A stretch of DNA of 60,672 bases from Bacteroidota bacterium (GCA_013288555.1 JABDBQ010000013.1:1-60672), one strand, 5' to 3'; positions 1 to 9,335 are shown, counted from the stretch's first letter. Notes: generated by a model not told the origin, from the sequence alone. Numbers and translations: made by a program.

Positions 1-1396
1 TCATTACTTCAAGAATATAAACGCCTTTCACAAATCCTGCTATATTAAGGCTTGCATTTGAGCTACCTTGTGGAATGATTTGATTCAAGATCAATTTGCC
101 ATTAATATCATAAATCCGGGCATAAGTATTTTCAGTAACGGGATTTGAGAATTGGAGATTCAGATTGTCGTGAACCGGATTTGGATAGATGCTAAAATCT
201 CCGGGCGTGTTTGCATCAGCAATTCCGGAAGTATGAGTTATTTTGAAATAGGCTGCACTCTCAATAAAACTTCCGTCATCTCCGGTGATTTTTAGCTTTG
301 CAGTTTTCGACGTCACATTTGGAATAGTCCATGCGTATGAATTGTTTTGATTGGCTGGAGAAGAAACACCTGTCGCAATGGTTACGTAAGTAAATCCCCC
401 ATCGATAGATACTGCTAAATCAACTTTTGTAACTGTATTTCTGGATCTCCAGTAGATCTTTGTTGTTGATCCGGCCGGTATTGAATCCCCGCCATTAAAG
501 TTTAGCAGTTTTTCAGGCCATGCTATTATGAAAGGACCATTAATATCATAGACCGTAGAGCTTGATGCGTCTGCGACCATTATAAAGGCAGTATTTGTGG
601 CTTTTGATGCCACGGTCCAGCTATACGGTGAACTTTCTGTACCAATCGCAGTATAATTTTTACCAGAATCAGTGCTGTATGAAAGGTTGGTTGAGCTTAC
701 ATTTTGCTCCGTCCAGCTTATGTTTGCCTTATCTCCGGCAGTTAATGTATCTCCTTTAAAATTACTTGTGATTTTTACATTTTTAACTTCCTGGTAATAA
801 ATGTGCTGAATATTGATTTCATCTAATAAAATATCAGCACCGTGATCGCTTACTCCTATAAAAGTAACCACAAAGTTTGATGTGGACAGGCTTGCAATAT
901 TCTGGTAACTCATTTTCCAGCTTAAACGGTCCCAGCCTGTGGTAGAGGAAGGGCTTTGAGATTCATCAACCGGGATAGATATAGGGCCAACAACCGTATT
1001 GCCATTTTCGTCTTTGATATACACGCCTAAAAAGTCAGTGGTACTAACAGACTCCCGAAACATAGAGAAATCTACCTCCAGGCTATCATCATTTCCTGTT
1101 GTGCCAGGCGCAAGCTTTGGTGAAGTAAGGGTTGCATTGCAGGATTTTGTAGCAGAAGAGGCAGGATAGCTCATATATTTATCCGTTGAATAAGCTCCCC
1201 CTCCTGAAGTGGAAACTATCTGCCAGTTATATGATGAACATCCGCTTGAAGCAGTTGCAGTCCAATACTTAGCTGTCGCGCTGCTTGATTCGAAAGACTC
1301 ATACAAAAGCACTGAATCTTTCCTGACTTTTTGTGCTGATACCTGAAATGTAAGTACTAAAAATATGACGATCCAGAAAAAGCTAAAATTTTTCAT
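1..1396 (-). CDS. T9SS-exported multidomain protein (C-terminus cut by window edge)
   Basis: The reading frame is open from ATG at 1396 to the window edge, about 465 codons, so the stop codon lies outside. It begins with a signal peptide (MKNFSFFWIVIFLVLTFQVSA then QKVRKDS). Next comes a jelly-roll-like section rich in Ser/Thr with a DxLLDEINI-type motif, then two repeated beta-sandwich units (ISWTEQNVSSTNLSYSTD and IYWRSRNTVTKVDLAVSID). It ends in a T9SS type A sorting domain (DFSIYPNPVHDNLNL, then KGVYILEV). These features indicate export through the outer membrane and attachment to the surface or release. The substrate is unknown. Only a few residues should be missing at the C-terminus. 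Confidence 0.85.
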   Translation of the reverse strand, partial: MKNFSFFWIVIFLVLTFQVSAQKVRKDSVLLYESFESSSATAKYWTATASSGCSSYNWQIVSTSGGGAYSTDKYMSYPASSATKSCNATLTSPKLAPGTTGNDDSLEVDFSMFRESVSTTDFLGVYIKDENGNTVVGPISIPVDESQSPSSTTGWDRLSWKMSYQNIASLSTSNFVVTFIGVSDHGADILLDEINIQHIYYQEVKNVKITSNFKGDTLTAGDKANISWTEQNVSSTNLSYSTDSGKNYTAIGTESSPYSWTVASKATNTAFIMVADASSSTVYDINGPFIIAWPEKLLNFNGGDSIPAGSTTKIYWRSRNTVTKVDLAVSIDGGFTYVTIATGVSSPANQNNSYAWTIPNVTSKTAKLKITGDDGSFIESAAYFKITHTSGIADANTPGDFSIYPNPVHDNLNLQFSNPVTENTYARIYDINGKLILNQIIPQGSSNASLNIAGFVKGVYILEVM

Positions 1397-1423
1397 ATGG
1401 GTTGTTTTAAATTTTATCCATAA

Positions 1424-1453
1424 CAAAGTTATTTTTTTTGCGGCAAAATCAAA
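1424..1453 (-). promoter_or_regulatory. Bacteroidota-type promoter of the T9SS protein gene
   Basis: On the minus strand TTTG (1453-1450) is followed after 18 nt by TAACTTTG (1431-1424), matching TTTG / TAnnTTTG. The predicted transcript start is about 20 nt before the ATG at 1396. Confidence 0.55.
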
Positions 1454-1558
1454 ATTATATCACTAATGTTTCGGGAATTCACGGATCAAATGAAAATCCG
1501 GTTTCCTGAATTAAAGGCTCAATATATATATGTTTACTGCATTGTCTTTCTTACTTTA

Positions 1559-1566
1559 TATCTTTG
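1559..1566 (+). promoter_or_regulatory. -7 box directly in front of lpdA
   Basis: TATCTTTG matches TAnnTTTG and stands only 5 nt before the ATG at 1572. If it is used, transcription would start at or next to the start codon, giving a leaderless message. A clear -33 TTTG is not seen; the nearest T-rich match is TTTA at 1533-1536. Confidence 0.5.
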
Positions 1567-1571
1567 CATCT

Positions 1572-2975
1572 ATGGAAAAATTTGATATTGCCATTATTGG
1601 TTCAGGACCTGGCGGTTATGTATGCGCTATCCGTTGTGCGCAGCTCGGATTCAAAACTGCTATTATAGAGAAATATCCCACACTTGGCGGAACCTGCCTC
1701 AATGTGGGTTGTATCCCGAGCAAAGCATGGCTTGATTCTTCAGAATTGTATTTTAAAATGCAGCACGAGTTTGATGCACATGGTATTCTTTTTAAAGAAG
1801 GGGGGCTGGATGTGAAAACCATGTCGGCACGTGTTGCCAACGTTGTGAAACAGAATGTAGATGGCATTGCTTTCCTGATGAAAAAGAACAAAATAGCAGT
1901 ATATACGGGATTAGGTTCTTTTGTAAACGCCAATACTATTAACATCAAAAGTTCAGAAAATGAGCAGCAGATTGAAGCGACAAACATTATTATCGCTACC
2001 GGTTCGAAACCATCGGGAATACCGGGGATAGAGATTGACAAAGAAAGAATTATTACTTCTACAGAGGCATTAAAACTGAATGAAGTCCCTAAAAATCTTG
2101 TAGTGATTGGTGGCGGAATTATCGGGATGGAAATGGGGTCTGTATTTGCGCGATTGGGTAGTAAAGTATCTGTTGTTGAGTATCTTGACGGGATCATTCC
2201 CACAATGGACAAGGGGCTTGGTAAAGAACTTCAACGCAGCCTTCGCAAATTGAATATTGATTTTTATTTGAAGCATAAAGTTACAGGTGTCACCAGAAAG
2301 GGTAAAAAGGTGACCGTGAATGCTGAACCCCGCGATGGCGGAGACCCGATAAAAATTGATGGCGATTATTGCCTCGTAGCCATTGGTCGCCGGCCGTATA
2401 CAGACGGACTTGCACTTGAAAATGCTGGTATTAAATTAGATGAAAAGGGGAGGGTGCCTGTAAATGAACATCTTCAAACCAACGCACCGAATATCTATGC
2501 AATCGGGGATGTAGTAAGGGGTGCGATGCTTGCTCATAAAGCAGAAGAAGAAGGCGTTTTTGTGGCTGAAACCATTGCGGGTCAAAAACCACATATCAAT
2601 TATAATCTTATTCCAAGTGTAGTATACACCTGGCCGGAAGTTGCGGGGGTCGGCGCAACAGAAGAAATGTTGAAAGAGCAGAATGTTGCTTATAAAACAG
2701 GTTCGTTCCCATTCCGCGCGCTTGGCAGGGCAAGGGCAAGTATGGATATGGATGGATTTATTAAAATTCTGGCCGACAAAACTACCGATGAAATCCTGGG
2801 CGTACAGATGATTGGTCCGCGCGTAGCAGATCTGGCCGCAGAGGCTGTGGTGGCTATGGAATTCAGGGCATCAGCTGAAGACGTAGCGCGGATGAGTCAT
2901 GCGCATCCTACTTATTCAGAGGCGTTTAAAGAAGCCTGTCTGGCAGCAACAGATAACAGGTCGTTATCGATGTAA
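1572..2975 (+). CDS. lpdA: Dihydrolipoyl dehydrogenase (E3)
   Basis: This flavoprotein disulfide reductase reoxidises dihydrolipoamide in the 2-oxoacid dehydrogenase and glycine cleavage complexes, using NAD+. The FAD motif GSGPGG is at residues 10-15. The redox disulfide GGTCLNVGCIPSKAW gives C42 and C47. A second dinucleotide fold (VVIGGGIIGMEMGS) lies near residue 176, and the C-terminal catalytic His-Glu pair is in HPTYSE (445-450). The 467-residue length is normal. I chose ATG 1572 because MEKFDIAIIGSGPGG is the usual family start; the ATG 42 nt upstream would add a hydrophobic tail not found in this family. No complex partner gene is adjacent, so it probably serves several complexes. 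Confidence 0.95.
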   Translation: MEKFDIAIIGSGPGGYVCAIRCAQLGFKTAIIEKYPTLGGTCLNVGCIPSKAWLDSSELYFKMQHEFDAHGILFKEGGLDVKTMSARVANVVKQNVDGIAFLMKKNKIAVYTGLGSFVNANTINIKSSENEQQIEATNIIIATGSKPSGIPGIEIDKERIITSTEALKLNEVPKNLVVIGGGIIGMEMGSVFARLGSKVSVVEYLDGIIPTMDKGLGKELQRSLRKLNIDFYLKHKVTGVTRKGKKVTVNAEPRDGGDPIKIDGDYCLVAIGRRPYTDGLALENAGIKLDEKGRVPVNEHLQTNAPNIYAIGDVVRGAMLAHKAEEEGVFVAETIAGQKPHINYNLIPSVVYTWPEVAGVGATEEMLKEQNVAYKTGSFPFRALGRARASMDMDGFIKILADKTTDEILGVQMIGPRVADLAAEAVVAMEFRASAEDVARMSHAHPTYSEAFKEACLAATDNRSLSM

Positions 2976-3009
2976 ACCGATTGTATCACCAGTTTTGTAA
3001 TATCGCATT

Positions 3010-4269
3010 GTGAAATATAAGGGTAAAAGAATATTATTCTGGCAATATTTAACAGGACTGATAGTAGCAGGAATCTGTATTGTTCTTTCCATTTCCATTG
3101 GCAATCAAACAGGCATATATTCAGATTTTGCCGTATTCTGGAATGCCGGCAATAATTTCTTACACGGCAATGCATTATACAGTGGAATTGGCGGTGCCTG
3201 CCGGTTTATTTACCCTCCATTTGCAGCCTGGCTGTTCCAGGTTTTTGCTTTATTCCCTTTGCAGGTTGCCGCTACCTTATTCGGCATAGTAAATTTTATT
3301 CTATATTTTTTAGCATTATACCTTACAAGAAAGGTGTTTGGTTATATTATTGAGGATAAGAAAAAACTGAATATAGCTCTTTTCGTTTCTGCTCTGCTCT
3401 CGTTCAGGTATTTCTGGTATCATTTTCATTTTATTCAACTTAACATTACTGTTTTTGTTCTGTGCCTCGCAGGCATTATCTATTTTTTTAAGGGGAAGCA
3501 AACATTATCGGCAGGATTCTTTGTCTTAGCCACACTCATTAAAGTGTTTCCCGTATTTTTCCTGATATGGCTGGTTTTAAGAGGATCATTAAAAACACCA
3601 TTTATTATTTTAGGTTTTCTTTTTTTCTTTTCAATTATTCCTTTGATTAACAGAGGCTTTTCCCAAGGTATTTCAGACCTGAAAGACTATAATACGACCT
3701 TTATCCAGCCTTTTGAACATGGGCGCATTGAACCTCAATATCACAACCACAGTCTTTCCTCGGCAATATATAAAGCGACGCAGCATTCTAATGAAGGAGA
3801 TGGTTACGATTACAGGATTTTCGATGTTTCTATGAATACGACAAATCTGATATACAAAATCAGTTTTATTGTTCTTTTTGGAATGACATTTTTTTTAGTT
3901 ATCAGAAACCGTATCCTGAAGTTGGGAATCACAGCTTATGAACTTTCTGTAATATTTCTTGCGATGCTGCTTTTGTGTGGCATTACCTGGGAGTATCATC
4001 TTGTCACTTTGTTGTTTGTTTATATGTCACTGGTAACCAAACCGGCAAAGATTAAAAGTCGCGTTGCAACCCTCATCAGAATGCTGCTTTTTCTAAGTGC
4101 AGTTGCCCTGAGTATAGTGGGAAAGGATACCGTAGGCGATCGCTATTTTCACTATTTTGGTGGATATAATTCTCTAACTATTTTAATGTTATGGCTGTTC
4201 ATCTGCTTTTTTTTCTGCGATATATTTTTGCAAGGTATCCCCATGCAGCTCAAAAAAGATAATGAATGA
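3010..4269 (+). CDS. GT87-like (DUF2029) polytopic membrane glycosyltransferase
   Basis: This is a 419-residue protein with about ten hydrophobic segments. Its first periplasmic loop carries DFAVFWNAGNNFLHGNALYSG and then FIYPPFAA, the pattern of the GT87/DUF2029 group, GT-C fold enzymes that use polyprenyl-phosphate sugars such as mannose. The acidic DF pair after TM1 is the expected catalytic region. The frame starts with GTG at 3010. It lies 34 nt after lpdA on the same strand, but the functions are unrelated. The donor and acceptor cannot be told from sequence. Confidence 0.7.
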   Translation: MKYKGKRILFWQYLTGLIVAGICIVLSISIGNQTGIYSDFAVFWNAGNNFLHGNALYSGIGGACRFIYPPFAAWLFQVFALFPLQVAATLFGIVNFILYFLALYLTRKVFGYIIEDKKKLNIALFVSALLSFRYFWYHFHFIQLNITVFVLCLAGIIYFFKGKQTLSAGFFVLATLIKVFPVFFLIWLVLRGSLKTPFIILGFLFFFSIIPLINRGFSQGISDLKDYNTTFIQPFEHGRIEPQYHNHSLSSAIYKATQHSNEGDGYDYRIFDVSMNTTNLIYKISFIVLFGMTFFLVIRNRILKLGITAYELSVIFLAMLLLCGITWEYHLVTLLFVYMSLVTKPAKIKSRVATLIRMLLFLSAVALSIVGKDTVGDRYFHYFGGYNSLTILMLWLFICFFFCDIFLQGIPMQLKKDNE

Positions 4270-4337
4270 TTTTCCGGATGTTTGGGTAGTAAAATCGAAA
4301 TTATACCCGGTGTAACTATTAGCTTTCACAAAAAAAA

Positions 4338-4353
4338 GGCGGGAAAACCCGCC
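4338..4353 (-). terminator. Rho-independent terminator after the RRM gene
   Basis: GGCGGG-AAAA-CCCGCC forms a 6-bp GC stem with a 4-nt loop. Read on the minus strand it is followed by a run of eight T, so it terminates the minus-strand RRM gene. On the plus strand it could also help end the upstream GT87 gene. Confidence 0.85.
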
Positions 4354-4402
4354 TTATATAAAATATTTTCTTGTTCAGAATTGATCAGGATTAGAATAAT
4401 CC

Positions 4403-4768
4403 TTAGTAACGGCTGCCGCGATCCCTATCGCCACCGCCATGGTCTCTGTTTCCATAACCACCTCTGCCGCCGCCGCCACCATCGCGACCGCCTCTGAATC
4501 CACCACCACCACCACCACCGTTTTCGGTTTTAGGTCTGGCCTGGTTTACAATGATGTTTCTGCCTTCGACCGCAGATCCATTAAGTTTGTCAATAGCAGC
4601 CTGGGCTTCTGTTTCGTTTTCCATCGTTACAAATCCAAACCCTTTAGATTTGCCAGTCATTTTATCGGAAATGAGCTTCACAGATTTTATTTCCCCATAC
4701 TCTTGGAAAAGAGCCTGAAGATCAGATTCTGAAAACTGAAATGCGAGATTACCTACGTAAATGTCCAT
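4403..4768 (-). CDS. Glycine-rich RRM RNA-binding protein
   Basis: This 121-residue protein has one RNA recognition motif followed by a Gly/Arg/Asp-rich tail. RNP2 is IYVGNL (residues 3-8) and RNP1 is KGFGFVTM (about 42-49). The tail from about residue 83 is nearly all G, R, D, N and Y, like cyanobacterial Rbp and plant glycine-rich cold proteins. It probably acts as a cold- or stress-responsive RNA chaperone. The gene is monocistronic, with its own terminator downstream and an inverted repeat in the 5' leader that could control translation. Confidence 0.9.
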   Translation of the reverse strand: MDIYVGNLAFQFSESDLQALFQEYGEIKSVKLISDKMTGKSKGFGFVTMENETEAQAAIDKLNGSAVEGRNIIVNQARPKTENGGGGGGGFRGGRDGGGGGRGGYGNRDHGGGDRDRGSRY

Positions 4769-4774
4769 TTGAAA

Positions 4775-4846
4775 AAAAGTTGAAAAAGTTAAAAGTTTAT
4801 GTTCATCAAAAAAATCAATTTTACTGGTTTCAGTTTTTCAACTTTT
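4775..4846 (-). promoter_or_regulatory. Long inverted repeat in the RRM gene leader
   Basis: A perfect 13-bp inverted repeat (AAAAGTTGAAAAA at 4775-4787, its complement at 4834-4846) is separated by 46 nt. The inner arm ends 6 nt before the ATG at 4768, so a folded leader RNA would bury the ribosome entry site. All but three of the stem pairs are A-T, so it should melt readily. Its role is inferred. Confidence 0.4.
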
Positions 4847-5213
4847 GACGTCACCTGTTCAAGGAATTAAACTCAAAGTTCCAAACATGAATCTACCATT
4901 CAATAATGCAATTATATGAAACTTTTTAATCTATGGTTCTTTTTGAACCGATTTTTGAAAGACTAAAAATAAAAGTTATAACATGTAATATTTTAAAACG
5001 TTATAATACATTTAGTTATAAAAATACAGATCGCAATAATAAATTTGAATAAATTTTGATAAAATTGTCTTTTTGCCTGTATTTCGTAGGGTAATCGGTT
5101 CAGATATATGGTCATAATGAATGGGTCGAATTATTATCAACCTCTGCATCGGTTTACAAAAAAGGGTTGCATAAGAAATCCATATTGCAGTCCCGGGAGT
5201 CGTTATAAGTGAC
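4847..5213. other. AT-rich intergenic stretch, nothing recognised
   Basis: This stretch has no coding frame with protein-like composition, no clear TAnnTTTG box and no RNA structure I could recognise. It should contain the promoter of the RRM gene. Confidence 0.5.
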
Positions 5214-5612
5214 TCAGGAATTGGAATTTTTAGCTGAATCAATACTCCATGGACCTGATCCAAAATAAGCTATGATCAATGCGCCACCAAGCATCGCCAG
5301 GTTTTTCATAAACATTCCCATCTGCATCTGCCTTGTCATAGGGTCTGAAATATTCCAGAAAGCATGCATATAAAATGTAACCGGGATAAGAAATATAACA
5401 ATAAGCCACCCACCAACTTTTGCTTTAAAGCCAATAATAATACTTATTGCGCCCAATAATGCTATTAAGCCAGATAAAGGGACAAAAAAGTATGGAACCG
5501 GTACGCCCATTGCCGCACCATAGTGAACTCCCATTGATGTAAAATGAGTCATAGGTGCCATAAGGAAGATAAATGAGAAGAGTAGTCTTCCGATAAACAG
5601 GATTGCTTTCAT
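5214..5612 (-). CDS. DoxX family membrane protein
   Basis: This 132-residue protein has four hydrophobic segments in the DoxX arrangement: GRLLFSFIFLMAP near the N-terminus, a PLSGLIALLGAISIIIGF segment, then WLIVIFLIPVTFYMHAFW, and a last helix ending in YFGSGPWSID. DoxX proteins are small inner-membrane proteins, some linked to thiosulfate/quinone redox or oxidative stress. The conserved GPWSID tail is typical of the group. The specific role is unknown. Confidence 0.8.
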   Translation of the reverse strand: MKAILFIGRLLFSFIFLMAPMTHFTSMGVHYGAAMGVPVPYFFVPLSGLIALLGAISIIIGFKAKVGGWLIVIFLIPVTFYMHAFWNISDPMTRQMQMGMFMKNLAMLGGALIIAYFGSGPWSIDSAKNSNS

Positions 5613-5700
5613 AATAAAAATAAGTTAAGGGTTTATTTATATCAGAATTGGGGTTTAATACAATATATTCTATTTCAAGATGTTGTATAATAAAATTAAT

Positions 5701-6120
5701 TTATTCACCGTTTTTCCATTCATACTTTATATTCTGGATGGCAGTATCAATTTCTTGTTTAAAAGCAGTCCATTGTTCTTTCGCAATTTTACCTGCTTCT
5801 TTTTCCCTTACTTTAAGTCTTTCAATCCTGATACTAATATTTTTCCGGTTTGAAACCCATTTTGATTTTTCTGTTTTTTTATCATTTGCATAAGCAGAAT
5901 CCAGATATGCCAACCGCGATTCCATGCTATCAATTTGATGTTCGACCTCTTTTTGAAAACTTACCTTTTCGGAGTTATCATTATTAGCTTTATTAATGGA
6001 GTCCGCAGTTCGTGCAGAATCGGCACTAAGTTTGGCCTGGTTATCTTCCTGTTCCCTGACATAATTGTGGCAAGAAACCAATGCAAAGAATATAAAAGAC
6101 GTTAGTATGAATTTTTTCAT
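5701..6120 (-). CDS. Coiled-coil lipoprotein of unknown function
   Basis: This 139-residue protein has a lipoprotein signal: MKKFILTSFIFFALVSC, with a Cys after ALVS. The mature part is highly charged and predicted helical. It has a spacer rich in D, S and N followed by a long region of E/K/R heptads (KNISIRIERLKVREKEAGK) and the tail KYEWKNGE. It is probably anchored in a membrane facing the periplasm. I recognise no domain. Confidence 0.65.
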   Translation of the reverse strand: MKKFILTSFIFFALVSCHNYVREQEDNQAKLSADSARTADSINKANNDNSEKVSFQKEVEHQIDSMESRLAYLDSAYANDKKTEKSKWVSNRKNISIRIERLKVREKEAGKIAKEQWTAFKQEIDTAIQNIKYEWKNGE

Positions 6121-6204
6121 AATCGAGTTTAAGATTTTATAAAGGGTTATGACAACTTACCCCCCTTATTTGTTTAAACAACCATTATGAAAGTACAGCT
6201 TCCG

Positions 6205-6513
6205 TTAATGCGTCATTTTATCCTGAAAACCGTAGCTCAATGCAACGCTTATGAAAATAACACCCAGGAACATGACAATTAAAGCAGGGATATTTTTACT
6301 GGATATTTTCCCGGCCCTGAACAGGATATAGCCAATGATAAGGTTGAATAAAGCCCAGTAGACATTTACTGGAGCTGAAGAAAGCCCTTTGCCGGGCGGA
6401 GTAGAAAAAGGTGTAGGGAATGCATCTCCTGAAACACCGTGAATAAAATGAGGAACCGTGTTTGCCAGAAACATTCCGGCAAAAAAACATGCGATGTAAT
6501 GATACCATTTCAT
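6205..6513 (-). CDS. Small conserved membrane protein
   Basis: This 102-residue protein has three hydrophobic segments: residues about 5-20, 49-66 and 75-95. The first loop HFIHGVSGDAFPTPF is distinctive and conserved-looking. I do not know its function. It is separated from its neighbours by about 85-90 nt on each side. Confidence 0.65.
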   Translation of the reverse strand: MKWYHYIACFFAGMFLANTVPHFIHGVSGDAFPTPFSTPPGKGLSSAPVNVYWALFNLIIGYILFRAGKISSKNIPALIVMFLGVIFISVALSYGFQDKMTH

Positions 6514-6604
6514 AGTTAGAAGGTTTAATTATTTGAAGGTAAAATTATAAAAAATATCAGATCAAAAAAAGAATGAAATTTACTTTTCCTCAGTACCATT
6601 TAAA

Positions 6605-6850
6605 TTAGATTACGATTTTGCCAATGACTTCAAATTTGTCAAAAACAAATTCATTATGTGGGGCATCTTCCAGTTCATCCGTAAGATCTTGTCCCGCCCA
6701 ATGCTCATAATGTTGCCCCTTGCGCCACAATCGGCTGCTGCTAACATCAAATACCAATCCTTTATAGCCAATCCATATTTCAGGTTTGTCCTGACCGTTA
6801 CGCAGCGAAAGCTGTGATCGGGTATAAACCGGTAGGTCTTCAAAATTCAT
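6605..6850 (-). CDS. Cytochrome b5-like heme-binding protein
   Basis: This is a minimal 81-residue cytochrome b5 fold with YTRSQLSLRNG near the N-terminus, WIGYKGLVFDVS in the core, and GQHYEHWAGQDLTDELEDAPH, which holds the axial His residues typical of stand-alone prokaryotic members. It has no signal peptide or membrane anchor, so it should be cytosolic. I chose ATG 6850 over the TTG nine bases upstream because MNFEDLPVYT is the usual start. Confidence 0.75.
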   Translation of the reverse strand: MNFEDLPVYTRSQLSLRNGQDKPEIWIGYKGLVFDVSSSRLWRKGQHYEHWAGQDLTDELEDAPHNEFVFDKFEVIGKIVI

Positions 6851-6945
6851 AACAGGCAAAAATAGGGAGATCTTCGGGGATGGATGTGCATTACCATGGA
6901 AATTACATTTCCAGTTAATTTTCGCGATCGGATTTATTTCTAAAT

Positions 6946-6982
6946 AAACACAAAAGGCGCTATTGAAACGCCTTTTGTGTTT
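6946..6982 (-). terminator. Bidirectional-looking terminator after the S41 peptidase gene
   Basis: There is a 14-bp perfect stem (6946-6959 with 6969-6982; core ACAAAAGGCG / CGCCTTTTGT) and a 9-nt loop. It lies 18 nt past the stop of the S41 peptidase gene and has A/T-rich flanks. Confidence 0.8.
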
Positions 6983-6999
6983 AATAAATTACAGCTAAC

Positions 7000-8679
7000 T
7001 TATTTAGTATTGTTTACAGTAAGTAGCCTGTGATATTCTTCGGGGTTTTGAATCAGTTGCAATGCTTTCTGAACATCCGCATCGCCGCTAAAAGATGCTT
7101 CAACCCTGCCGGCTTCATAGTAATAGCGGCTTGCAATTTCTTCCTGGAGCAGATTGATGATATCATCTTTGTATTTGTTCACATCTTCGCTTTTATCGGC
7201 TTTCAACTTGTTGTCCATGTCTTTGAAATCAGCTTCCAGGGCTGCGTAGTATTTTTCGTCCTTAGCGGTCTTTTCCAGTTTTGACAAAGTTTCTTCCGTT
7301 TCGGTTTTGTATTCGTATTCTTTTCCTTTCAGGTAAGCAAGAAAGTCTGTCCAATCCGATTCAGTGAGCCTGAATTTTTTTGCTGCAGGAATACTATCGT
7401 GTTTGCTTCGATATATAGTGGCATAATCAAACATCAACTGTTTCTGGGCGAGGCTGATAATTACATCTGCGTATTTTTTTTGTTCAACAGGTACATCAGG
7501 TTTAATTCCTGTACCATCATAGACCGTTCTGCCATCTTTGGTTTTAAAAGCGTGCTTCAGGCTATCAGGCAAACGATACCCATGTCCATCCTCATCTTTT
7601 TTGGCATAGTCAATAGCCTGGATACATCTCCCGCTTGGGATATAATATTTCGAAGTTGTGATCTTCATCTGGGTATTATAGGGGAGGGGATGCGTGGTTT
7701 GTACCAGTCCTTTGCCAAATGAATTGGTACCCACTATTACCGCACGGTCAAGGTCCTGAAGTGAGCCTGTTACAATTTCAGCTGCAGAAGCAGAGCCACC
7801 GTCAACGATTGCTACAATAGGTATTTTTGTATCAACCGGTTCTCCTTCAGTATAATATTGATGGTTTGATTCTTCAATTTTACCTTTGGTAAATACAACC
7901 ATCTGGCCTTTGGCTTCAAAAATATTGACAGTTTTGATGGCTTCATCGAGCAACCCCCCCGGATTCCCTCTCAGGTCGAATACCAGGCCTTCAATTTTAT
8001 TGTTTTTTTCCAGATCTGTTAACGCTTTTTTTACATCGTCAGAGGCATTTTCACGAAATCCGATAAATTTGATGTAGCCGATATGCTCATTGATCATGCC
8101 ATAATAGGGTACATTACCAACTTTAATTTCCTGGCGGGTTAAAGTTTTTTGAATAGGCTGGTCCACACCGGTTCTTTGAATCAATAGTTTAAGTTCAGAA
8201 TTGGGAGACCCTTTCAGCATTTTACTTACATCATCAGTCGATTTCCCTTTTACAGACTGGCCATCTATTTCAAGGATCACATCACCGGAGCGCAGATCGG
8301 CTTTTTGTGCCGGCCAACCTTTATATGGCTCGAGAATTTCACTGTATTCACCTTTTTTGCCGATAGTTGCTCCCACACCGCCATACTGACCTGTGGTCAT
8401 GAATCGGTAATCTTCTATTTCAGACTCAGAATAGAAATCAGTATACGGATCCAGCGAACGCAGCATGGCATCAATGCCGGTGTGCAGCAATTTGGCAGGG
8501 TCCACATCATCTACATAATACGTGTTTACGTCATGAACTACTTCAGACATGATCTGAAGGTTCTTTGATATTTCAAAATAATTATCTGCTGTTTTAAAAA
8601 CAAAAAGCCCGGGGATAATGGCAATACCTGCAATTATTCCGATCATTTTCAGTCTTTTCTTTACATTCTTTTTCATCAT
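7000..8679 (-). CDS. S41 family C-terminal processing peptidase
   Basis: This is a 559-residue periplasmic serine protease of the CtpA/Prc family. It has one N-terminal membrane anchor (IGIIAGIAIIPGLFVF), then a PDZ domain (GGVGATIGKKGEYSEI to about residue 180), then the S41 fold. The catalytic Ser is in DGGSASAAEIVTG and the Lys in NSFGKGLVQTT, four turns downstream as in CtpA. A helical C-terminal extension of about 170 residues (EETLSKLEKTAKDEKYYAAL) is typical of Bacteroidota members. It starts 22 nt after yidD and probably shares its transcript. Confidence 0.9.
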   Translation of the reverse strand: MMKKNVKKRLKMIGIIAGIAIIPGLFVFKTADNYFEISKNLQIMSEVVHDVNTYYVDDVDPAKLLHTGIDAMLRSLDPYTDFYSESEIEDYRFMTTGQYGGVGATIGKKGEYSEILEPYKGWPAQKADLRSGDVILEIDGQSVKGKSTDDVSKMLKGSPNSELKLLIQRTGVDQPIQKTLTRQEIKVGNVPYYGMINEHIGYIKFIGFRENASDDVKKALTDLEKNNKIEGLVFDLRGNPGGLLDEAIKTVNIFEAKGQMVVFTKGKIEESNHQYYTEGEPVDTKIPIVAIVDGGSASAAEIVTGSLQDLDRAVIVGTNSFGKGLVQTTHPLPYNTQMKITTSKYYIPSGRCIQAIDYAKKDEDGHGYRLPDSLKHAFKTKDGRTVYDGTGIKPDVPVEQKKYADVIISLAQKQLMFDYATIYRSKHDSIPAAKKFRLTESDWTDFLAYLKGKEYEYKTETEETLSKLEKTAKDEKYYAALEADFKDMDNKLKADKSEDVNKYKDDIINLLQEEIASRYYYEAGRVEASFSGDADVQKALQLIQNPEEYHRLLTVNNTK

Positions 8680-8700
8680 ATATACTACAATATTAATATT

Positions 8701-8952
8701 TCATGGAACGGGGTCATGTCCGTGCCCACCCCAGGGGTTGCACGAAGCTATTCTTTTTACAGCAAGAAACGTACCTTTTATGATGCCATACTTGCGAATG
8801 GCCTGGATGGTATATTCGGAACAGGTGGGTGTATAGCGGCATGAATTAGGCAGTAATGGTGATAAAACCAACTGATACAGCCTGGTAAGACCGATAAAAA
8901 CGGCCGATAAAAGATAATTAAACGGACTGAATAATATTTTTAAGAACCGCAT
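8701..8952 (-). CDS. yidD: Membrane protein insertion efficiency factor YidD
   Basis: This small membrane-associated protein helps YidC-dependent insertion. The signature [16 protein letters not shown] is followed by GGHGHDPVP, with the family's conserved Cys residues and C-terminal DPVP. I chose ATG 8952 (83 residues); an ATG at 8976 would add eight residues. The 5' end overlaps rnpA by about 35 nt, the usual rnpA-yidD coupling. Confidence 0.92.
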   Translation of the reverse strand: MRFLKILFSPFNYLLSAVFIGLTRLYQLVLSPLLPNSCRYTPTCSEYTIQAIRKYGIIKGTFLAVKRIASCNPWGGHGHDPVP

Positions 8953-9304
8953 GGCAGGAATTTTCAATGGTCGCATACGGCATCATTTCCGGGGCGACAT
9001 ATATCATAACAACAGCACACTGTAATCGTTTCAAACTTAAAGTTTCGTACAATATATTTTTTTGAAGACGATATATTTCCCTGCATTGCCTTTTAATGAG
9101 ATTGCGATCATGTGCCTTTTTGAACTTCTTTTTGGGGACACTGAACAGGATCTGCGCGGGAGAATCTTCGGGCAATTCTGTAATCTTCCAGATAGCCATC
9201 AAAGGGTACTGAGAAGTCTTTTTCACCTCTTTGCCGCTAAAAAGAGCGTCTATGATTTTTTTACTGCACAACCGTTCTTCTTTGCCAAATGTGTTGCGCA
9301 CCAT
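8918..9304 (-). CDS. rnpA: Ribonuclease P protein component
   Basis: This is the 128-residue protein subunit of RNase P, needed for tRNA 5' maturation. It has the RNR motif [18 protein letters not shown] and the N-terminal [18 protein letters not shown] that fits this family. It lies between rpmH and yidD in the canonical order. A separate TATCTTTG box upstream suggests that it can be transcribed apart from rpmH. Confidence 0.95.
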   Translation of the reverse strand: MVRNTFGKEERLCSKKIIDALFSGKEVKKTSQYPLMAIWKITELPEDSPAQILFSVPKKKFKKAHDRNLIKRQCREIYRLQKNILYETLSLKRLQCAVVMIYVAPEMMPYATIENSCHAVLKNIIQSV

Positions 9305-9335
9305 TATAATTACTTTAAATCCTGCCTGTGAAAGG

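Noticed and set aside
4282..4732. Plus-strand open frames opposite the RRM gene
   Set aside because: They are shadows of the glycine-rich minus-strand gene, with runs of Thr and Ser from the repetitive Gly codons.
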